Below are positions 59,835 to 63,913 of a stretch of 63,913 nt of DNA, piece after piece (the stretch's first letter is position 1; the number at the start of each line of letters is the position of its first letter). The position numbers and the translations under genes were made by a program. Source of the DNA: Chloroflexota bacterium (GTDB lineage Bacteria > Chloroflexota > UBA4733); assembly GCA_023381895.1 (NCBI GenBank), contig JAMCTA010000070.1, forward strand, positions 1 through 63,913, read 5' to 3'. The notes below the pieces were generated by a model. It did not search any database. It was given only the letters and a program-made list of their open reading frames with translations, and was not told where the DNA came from.

Positions 59835-61190
59835 CTATGGCACCGGCGCATAATCAACGCCGGTCGAGGAGGGAGGCAACAGCCCGCGCGCCTTCAAGAG
59901 ATCACCACCATTGACCACGGTGATCTGCCCGGCTTTTGCCCAGGGCTCGTCGACTTTCCATAGCTGCAGTGCTGCTCGCTGACAGCGCACCACCCAATCG
60001 GGGCCCTCATCGACTACCCCGCTCATCGGTAGACCGAAGCGATTCAGCCAGTCCGGTGTGTTCAGGAAGTACTGTTGCAGGGTTGGATTGGAATCAAGTA
60101 GCGCCAGATGTCGCCGCACGATCTGGGACCAGTTCAAGCCAGCATCAGGTGCTGTGCTTAGCGGCGGCGGAATCTGGTCGTAGGCCTGCAACCACGCATC
60201 ATCACCGTCGTCGTGCAGGATGTCCAAGACGTTGAGGAAGTTGAAAGACTGCGTCGCAGCATCCCACTGCAGTACCGCCTTCTGGAACGGTTGATCAACG
60301 AAGCCATCCATCGTGAATCGATCGGCAATCGGATAACCCAGTAGACGGACGCCTCCCAAAGACGCAAAGTCGCCCCAGAACGGGACGTGATAATCATTGG
60401 TAACGATATATCCGGTGATCCCTGCACCACCATGCCCATTTGCTTCTTTGAAGAAGTGGCCATGCGGGATACCGTAATCCAGGCGGGAGCCTTCGGTCGT
60501 GGTCGCGATTGCCTGGATAGGGGTGTCCCGATGAGAGGCCACGAGCGGTGGAAGCCGAGGAATCGATGTTGCCACGGTATTCTGAGAAGTGTACCAACGG
60601 CCAGGCTGGGGAACTCCGCCCCAGTCGTTGACGTCTGCAAAGCTGATCGGAAGTGACTGCGTAAGATGCTCCGTTGGCGAACTCTCTTCGACGACGAAGT
60701 GCAGATGTGGCCCGCTCGTCCACCCGGTGTCTCCGCTGAGCGCAATTGGTTGTCCTCGGACAACCGTCTCACCGACGTGAACGAGCGCTCCTCCATACAT
60801 CAAGTGGAGATAGAGCGCCTGGGTACCATTGCCATGATTGATGACCACGTAGTTGGCATCGCTGGCATACGAGATATTGAAGCCTGCGGTGTTGGAATCA
60901 TCCTTCACCATCGTGACCGTTCCACCACGGGCAGCCAAGATGAGTGTTCCCATCGGCATCGGAAAGTCCCACGCATATGCTTCCACACCCCGATGATCGG
61001 CAACGCTGTTGTTGCCTTGGATGCATTCGTAGTACTGGCCTGCCTGCCATGGTAGGAGATACGGAGACTGGTCGGCGTAGGTTGGACTAGCGGGAATTGC
61101 GAATAGGCCCACTGGCAGCAGCACCAAAAGAATCAACAGCCGCTGCAGTAGTCGACCTAGATTTGACCAGGGTGTCTTCACTCTTGCCAT
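59835..61190 (-). CDS. Secreted M23 family (LytM-type) metallopeptidase
   Basis: The protein is 451 residues. A signal sequence (basic start, then LLILLVLLPVGLFAIPASPTY) precedes an M23 domain with HRGVEAYAWDFPMP (zinc His and Asp) and SGPHLHFVVEE (the HxH pair). The rest (about 240-451) is an uncharacterised region, with GYPIADRFTMDGFVDQPFQK resembling LGFP-like repeats that bind cell walls. ATG 61190 is the likely start; an upstream frame to 61253 looks like leader. It probably cuts peptidoglycan cross-links outside the membrane. Confidence 0.85.
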   Translation of the reverse strand: MARVKTPWSNLGRLLQRLLILLVLLPVGLFAIPASPTYADQSPYLLPWQAGQYYECIQGNNSVADHRGVEAYAWDFPMPMGTLILAARGGTVTMVKDDSNTAGFNISYASDANYVVINHGNGTQALYLHLMYGGALVHVGETVVRGQPIALSGDTGWTSGPHLHFVVEESSPTEHLTQSLPISFADVNDWGGVPQPGRWYTSQNTVATSIPRLPPLVASHRDTPIQAIATTTEGSRLDYGIPHGHFFKEANGHGGAGITGYIVTNDYHVPFWGDFASLGGVRLLGYPIADRFTMDGFVDQPFQKAVLQWDAATQSFNFLNVLDILHDDGDDAWLQAYDQIPPPLSTAPDAGLNWSQIVRRHLALLDSNPTLQQYFLNTPDWLNRFGLPMSGVVDEGPDWVVRCQRAALQLWKVDEPWAKAGQITVVNGGDLLKARGLLPPSSTGVDYAPVP

Positions 61191-61279
61191 ACGCTCATAG
61201 TAAGCGGAGAAATGGCCCGGCGGTAACACTCCCCCTGGTCTCCCACCTGGCAACTGCCACTGGGTCCGTAGCCATTACT

Positions 61280-62107
61280 CTACGCCTCGTCAGGCCCTAT
61301 CCCCTTACCTCCCACCAGGTCCGCCAGCTCACCGTAAGAAGGTGCCCACTGCACCGCCGAGGTGGTACGCTGAAACCACAGGAAATACTCGTGGACACCG
61401 TGGCGAGGGCGTAGCGCAAGCTTTGTGCCTCTCAGCGGTTGTAGCCCTACCCGTGCCCCCACATCGAGTACACGCTGCAGACCTTCCACGATGAAATGAT
61501 CTCCATTGATCCGACCGGTCCGGCGCGCCCTGGCATCTTCCACCTCGAATAACGGCTTGAACAATGCCAAGACATCACCTTCTACATCGAGGAGCCGGCC
61601 TGCGAGGGGTAGCGCATCCTTCAACGACAGATAAGAAAGATCGAGCGTGATGAGGTCAGGAGGAGGCTCGAGCTGTGCTCTGCGTAGCTCTCCCAGGTTG
61701 GTGCGCTCCCAGTTACGGACGCGAGAATCTGCCGCGAGGCGACCCACAAGCTGACCGACTCCAGCATCAACGGCGTATACGAAAGACGCACCTTGCTGCA
61801 GAAGGCAATCCGTGAACCCTCCGGTCGCAGCCCCACAGTCGATCGCTACGCGCCCTGAGATCTGTATCGGAAACATCTGCAATGCCGTCGCCAGCTTGAA
61901 GCCACCACGGCTAGCGAAGCGTGCTCCGGTGCGCACTACCAACCGTGCAGTCGTCGAGACTGCGGTCCCTGCCTTATCCACAAGGCTACCATCCACCCAT
62001 ACATGGCCTGCCAGGATATGCGCGCTGGCCTGCTCGAGTGTCGGATAGAAGCCTCGCTCCACGAGCAAATCGGCAAGGCGCACTCGGCGACCATCCAGCT
62101 TAGCCAT
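61280..62107 (-). CDS. tlyA: TlyA family RNA 2'-O-methyltransferase/S4-domain protein
   Basis: The protein is 275 residues. The S4 RNA-binding domain comes first (VRLADLLVERGFYPTLEQA), the linker contains FASRGGFKLATAL, and the Rossmann methyltransferase domain has the SAM motif AIDCGAATGGFTDCLLQQGA, then ITLDLSYLSL and LFKPLFE. TlyA methylates 16S and 23S rRNA in mycobacteria. The usual KPQFE reads KPLFE here. ATG 62107 is 21 bases after infC, so the two are cotranscribed. Confidence 0.9.
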   Translation of the reverse strand: MAKLDGRRVRLADLLVERGFYPTLEQASAHILAGHVWVDGSLVDKAGTAVSTTARLVVRTGARFASRGGFKLATALQMFPIQISGRVAIDCGAATGGFTDCLLQQGASFVYAVDAGVGQLVGRLAADSRVRNWERTNLGELRRAQLEPPPDLITLDLSYLSLKDALPLAGRLLDVEGDVLALFKPLFEVEDARARRTGRINGDHFIVEGLQRVLDVGARVGLQPLRGTKLALRPRHGVHEYFLWFQRTTSAVQWAPSYGELADLVGGKGIGPDEA

Positions 62108-62128
62108 GCAGCATCCGCCCGAAGAACG

Positions 62129-62824
62129 CTATGAAGCCGGGCGGCCTCGACTTGTTCCGGATGGAGCTTGCGAGCCGGCTTCGGGAGACCCCACCGGACC
62201 GCTGGCGACCGGATGTAAAGGCATGGTCGGTACCACAGTTGGCGTAGTCGCCTCAGACTGAGGAGGACCTGCCTCTCCCGTCGGACGCACAACACTCGTC
62301 GCACCACCTTGCCGGTGCACTGCGGAACCCAGAAACATGCTCATGCTGCGCCCCTCCATCACGATCGGACGCTCCAGAGCCGCTACCCCACGAAGGTTGG
62401 TGAGGATTCGCTCGAGGACGTCGCGACCGATGTCCTGATGGCGCATCTGTGCCCCGCGAAATTGGACCGTAACCTTGACCTTATCTCCATCTTCGACGAA
62501 ACGCCGAATCAGCTTCGTCTTCGTTTCGAGATCATGGTCATCGATTCCCGGAAACATGCGCACTTCTTTGAGATCGTTCGTGCGCTGAGTCTTATGGGCC
62601 TCGTGCTCACGCTTCTGCTGCTCATACTTATAGCGGCCATAGTCCATGAGACGGCATACTGGCGGAACCGCATTTGGAGCGACCTCCACGAGGTCGAGCC
62701 CGCGCTCCTTCGCCAGATTCATAGCAGCATAGAAGCTGTAGACGCCGAGCTGTTGACCGTCCTCCCCGATTACGCGCACTTCTCGAGCGCGAATCTTTTC
62801 ATTGACCCGAATGTCTCGTGCGAT
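62129..62824 (-). CDS. infC: Translation initiation factor IF-3, apparent AUC start
   Basis: The protein is 231 residues. The N-domain reads ARDIRVNEKIRAREVRVIGE, LVEVAPNAVPPVCRLMDYG and KYEQQKREHEA; the C-domain has KEVRMFPGIDDHDLETK and VTVQFRGAQMRH. Beyond about residue 170 comes a ~60-residue Pro/Ser/Thr-rich tail not found in typical ~180-residue IF-3. Between an upstream in-frame stop near 62909 and the conserved N-terminus there is no ATG, GTG, TTG or CTG. GGGAG (62837-62833) lies 8 bases before ATC 62824, so initiation at AUC is strongly indicated, as expected for IF-3 self-regulation. Downstream is tlyA rather than rpmI-rplT. Confidence 0.9.
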   Translation of the reverse strand: MARDIRVNEKIRAREVRVIGEDGQQLGVYSFYAAMNLAKERGLDLVEVAPNAVPPVCRLMDYGRYKYEQQKREHEAHKTQRTNDLKEVRMFPGIDDHDLETKTKLIRRFVEDGDKVKVTVQFRGAQMRHQDIGRDVLERILTNLRGVAALERPIVMEGRSMSMFLGSAVHRQGGATSVVRPTGEAGPPQSEATTPTVVPTMPLHPVASGPVGSPEAGSQAPSGTSRGRPAS

Positions 62825-62857
62825 GTTGACGACTCCCTTTTCACCTTGTGGGATAGA

Positions 62858-62880
62858 GTCAGGAAAGACGCCTTCCTGAC
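62858..62880 (-). promoter_or_regulatory. Leader hairpin upstream of infC
   Basis: GTCAGGAA and TTCCTGAC form a perfect 8-bp stem around a 7-base loop, about 20 bases before the infC ribosome site. It is not followed by a T-run, so it is more likely a structural or regulatory leader element than a terminator. Confidence 0.45.
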
Positions 62881-62959
62881 GCTCATCATATTGTACGAGA
62901 GGCTATCCACTTTGGGAGATGGGAAAAATGAATGAGCCCCTCATGTGCAAGCAACGATA

Positions 62960-62988
62960 ATCCTACACGCCTACCACATGGATGTCAC
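62960..62988 (-). promoter_or_regulatory. Probable promoter of the infC-tlyA operon
   Basis: GTGACA (62988-62983) and TAGGAT (62965-62960) with a 17-base spacer, matching the sigma-70 consensus at five and four positions. It would give an infC leader of about 130 bases including the hairpin at 62880-62858. The rest of the 280-base gap up to nagB shows no gene. Confidence 0.5.
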
Positions 62989-63104
62989 AACTACGGCTGA
63001 CCACCACAGTCTACTCATCTCATCCATATGCTTTGTGGGGAATGTGCCACATCCCCGGTGACCAGCAAGAACTCTGCCAGCGCTCTGCTACCGGACCACT
63101 GCGG

Positions 63105-63878
63105 CTATGGCATAACGTGAAGGCGATGCGCTGCCCCGCGGTCGAGGATCACCTGTACGTTTGGATGCTGCTGCAAGATCGACGCTGGTACATCAACCGT
63201 GACTGGCCCCTCCAAAGCACGCGCCACGATTTCCGCTTTATCTTGCCCCAAGGCGAGGAGGATGATACGCCGCGCCTCGCCAACCGTGCCCAGTCCCATA
63301 GTGATTCCAAGCTCTGGCACCCGATCGATACCACCAAACTCCGCGGCAAAGGCCTCCCGCGAAGACGGGCTCAAGCGGACGACGTGGGTACGGCTCTCGA
63401 ACGGCGTGCCCGGCTCGTTGAATGCCAAGTGGCCATTGAGCCCAATGCCGACGATAGCGAGGTCGATACCTCCAGCAGCGGCAATCTCTCGCTCATAATC
63501 CCGGCACTCCGCATCTAGATTCGGGGCGTTCCCATTCGGGAGGCGGGCCTTCGCCAGATCAACATCGATGTGCGAGAACAAGTGCTGCATCATGTAGCTC
63601 TCAAAGCTGAGCGGCGAGTCAGGAGGAATGTGCACGAACTCATCTAGATTGAACGTGCGCACGTCTGCGAAGGATAGCTCACCATCACGACAGCGGCGCG
63701 AAAGCTCCGCGTAGAGACCGATCGGCGTCTGCCCCGTTGGCAAGGCAAGTACGCTATCGGAGCGCCTCTTGAGCTGACGCTGAACTTGCTCCGCAGCCGC
63801 CAGAGCCACTTCCTCGGCTGAGGCCAACACCTGGACGCTGGGAGCACTTCGCCGCTCCATCACACTTCTCTCCGTCAT
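63105..63878 (-). CDS. nagB: Glucosamine-6-phosphate deaminase
   Basis: The 257-residue enzyme converts glucosamine-6-phosphate to fructose-6-phosphate and ammonia. Its motifs are LALPTGQTPIG (phosphate), TFNLDEFVHIP (catalytic Asp) and GIGLNGHLAFNEPG with the catalytic His; the Asn in NGH is common in Firmicute-type enzymes. TMGLGTVGEARRIILLALG follows. ATG 63878 has AAGAG upstream; an internal ATG 63860 has the better site GGAGAGAAG, so the true start may be six codons in. It opposes glmS. It lies upstream of infC on the same strand but is separated by a promoter. Confidence 0.93.
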   Translation of the reverse strand: MTERSVMERRSAPSVQVLASAEEVALAAAEQVQRQLKRRSDSVLALPTGQTPIGLYAELSRRCRDGELSFADVRTFNLDEFVHIPPDSPLSFESYMMQHLFSHIDVDLAKARLPNGNAPNLDAECRDYEREIAAAGGIDLAIVGIGLNGHLAFNEPGTPFESRTHVVRLSPSSREAFAAEFGGIDRVPELGITMGLGTVGEARRIILLALGQDKAEIVARALEGPVTVDVPASILQQHPNVQVILDRGAAHRLHVMP

Positions 63879-63913
63879 AGCTGCTCTTGTAAACCTTTCA
63901 AGGGGAGAACTAC

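Noticed and set aside
1..63913. CRISPR array or restriction/defence island
   Set aside because: No regularly spaced short repeats and no cas, methylase or known defence genes beyond the HepT relic.

Overview
The window is a gene-dense bacterial chromosome segment, G+C-rich (63% in the line I counted at 20641-20700). It carries single-copy housekeeping genes (ruvC, ruvA, aspS, infC, yebC, map, moaA, glmS), two tRNA-Ala genes, many GTG/TTG starts, many 4-base stop/start overlaps (ATGA or GTGA) and two ECF sigma/anti-sigma modules. No plasmid, phage structural, rRNA or CRISPR signal is visible. The gene mix (EF-G paralogue, KGG-repeat protein, MMPL transporter, AttH/CrtC-like lipoprotein, GmhB/HddC-type sugar genes) would suit a Chloroflexota lineage such as Thermomicrobia. 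That placement is an inference, not shown by the sequence.

Layout, left to right. 0-4.6 kb: partial GNAT, an oxidoreductase, tRNA-Ala(UGC) followed by a decayed integrase and a frame-scrambled HepT-like toxin, an unrecognised 426-residue protein and a frameshifted oxidoreductase. 4.7-9.2 kb: a plus-strand operon of phosphomannomutase, a DgcN-like P-loop protein, an enolase-superfamily epimerase/DgcA-like protein, a small membrane protein and methionine aminopeptidase. 9.3-13.4 kb: an EF-G paralogue coupled by a GTGA overlap to a prephenate-dehydrogenase-like protein with a long unknown C-terminal half. 13.7-22.8 kb: ECF sigma, anti-sigma, glycoside-hydrolase lipoprotein, MMPL transporter, AttH-like lipoprotein and an M16 protease, probably one envelope-stress unit.

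23-29.7 kb: mutarotase, cysE behind a cysteine T-box, glmS, a broken MFS gene and a LacD-type aldolase. 29.8-36.6 kb: an MFS transporter, a sigma/anti-sigma/ABC-transporter operon, a DinB-like protein and a glycosyltransferase. 36.7-38.9 kb: tRNA-Ala(CGC), a second integrase relic and an AT-rich two-gene insert with its own promoter style. 38.9-46.5 kb: a large membrane glycosyltransferase-like protein, an acyltransferase, then the yebC-ruvC-ruvA-aspS run. 46.5-51.6 kb: a KGG stress protein, a sugar kinase (two frame breaks), isomerase and aminotransferase cluster, and a sulfatase.

51.7-57.5 kb: SCO-like and moaA, an APH-type kinase, a PHP-domain protein, an HxlR regulator and a sulfotransferase. 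57.5-59.8 kb: divergent gmhB and a sugar-nucleotide transferase, disturbed by an 842-bp direct tandem duplication. 59.8-63.9 kb: an M23 peptidase, tlyA, infC (apparently starting with AUC) and nagB.

Sugar metabolism recurs: glmS and nagB act in opposite directions on glucosamine-6-phosphate, manB and the heptose-type genes feed nucleotide sugars, and several glycosyltransferase, hydrolase, sulfatase and sulfotransferase genes point to cell-surface polysaccharide. The most notable signals are the cysteine T-box, the AUC start of infC, the paired leaderless-looking promoters of the AT-rich insert, the two tRNA-linked integrase relics, the 842-bp duplication and the TyrA-like fusion protein.
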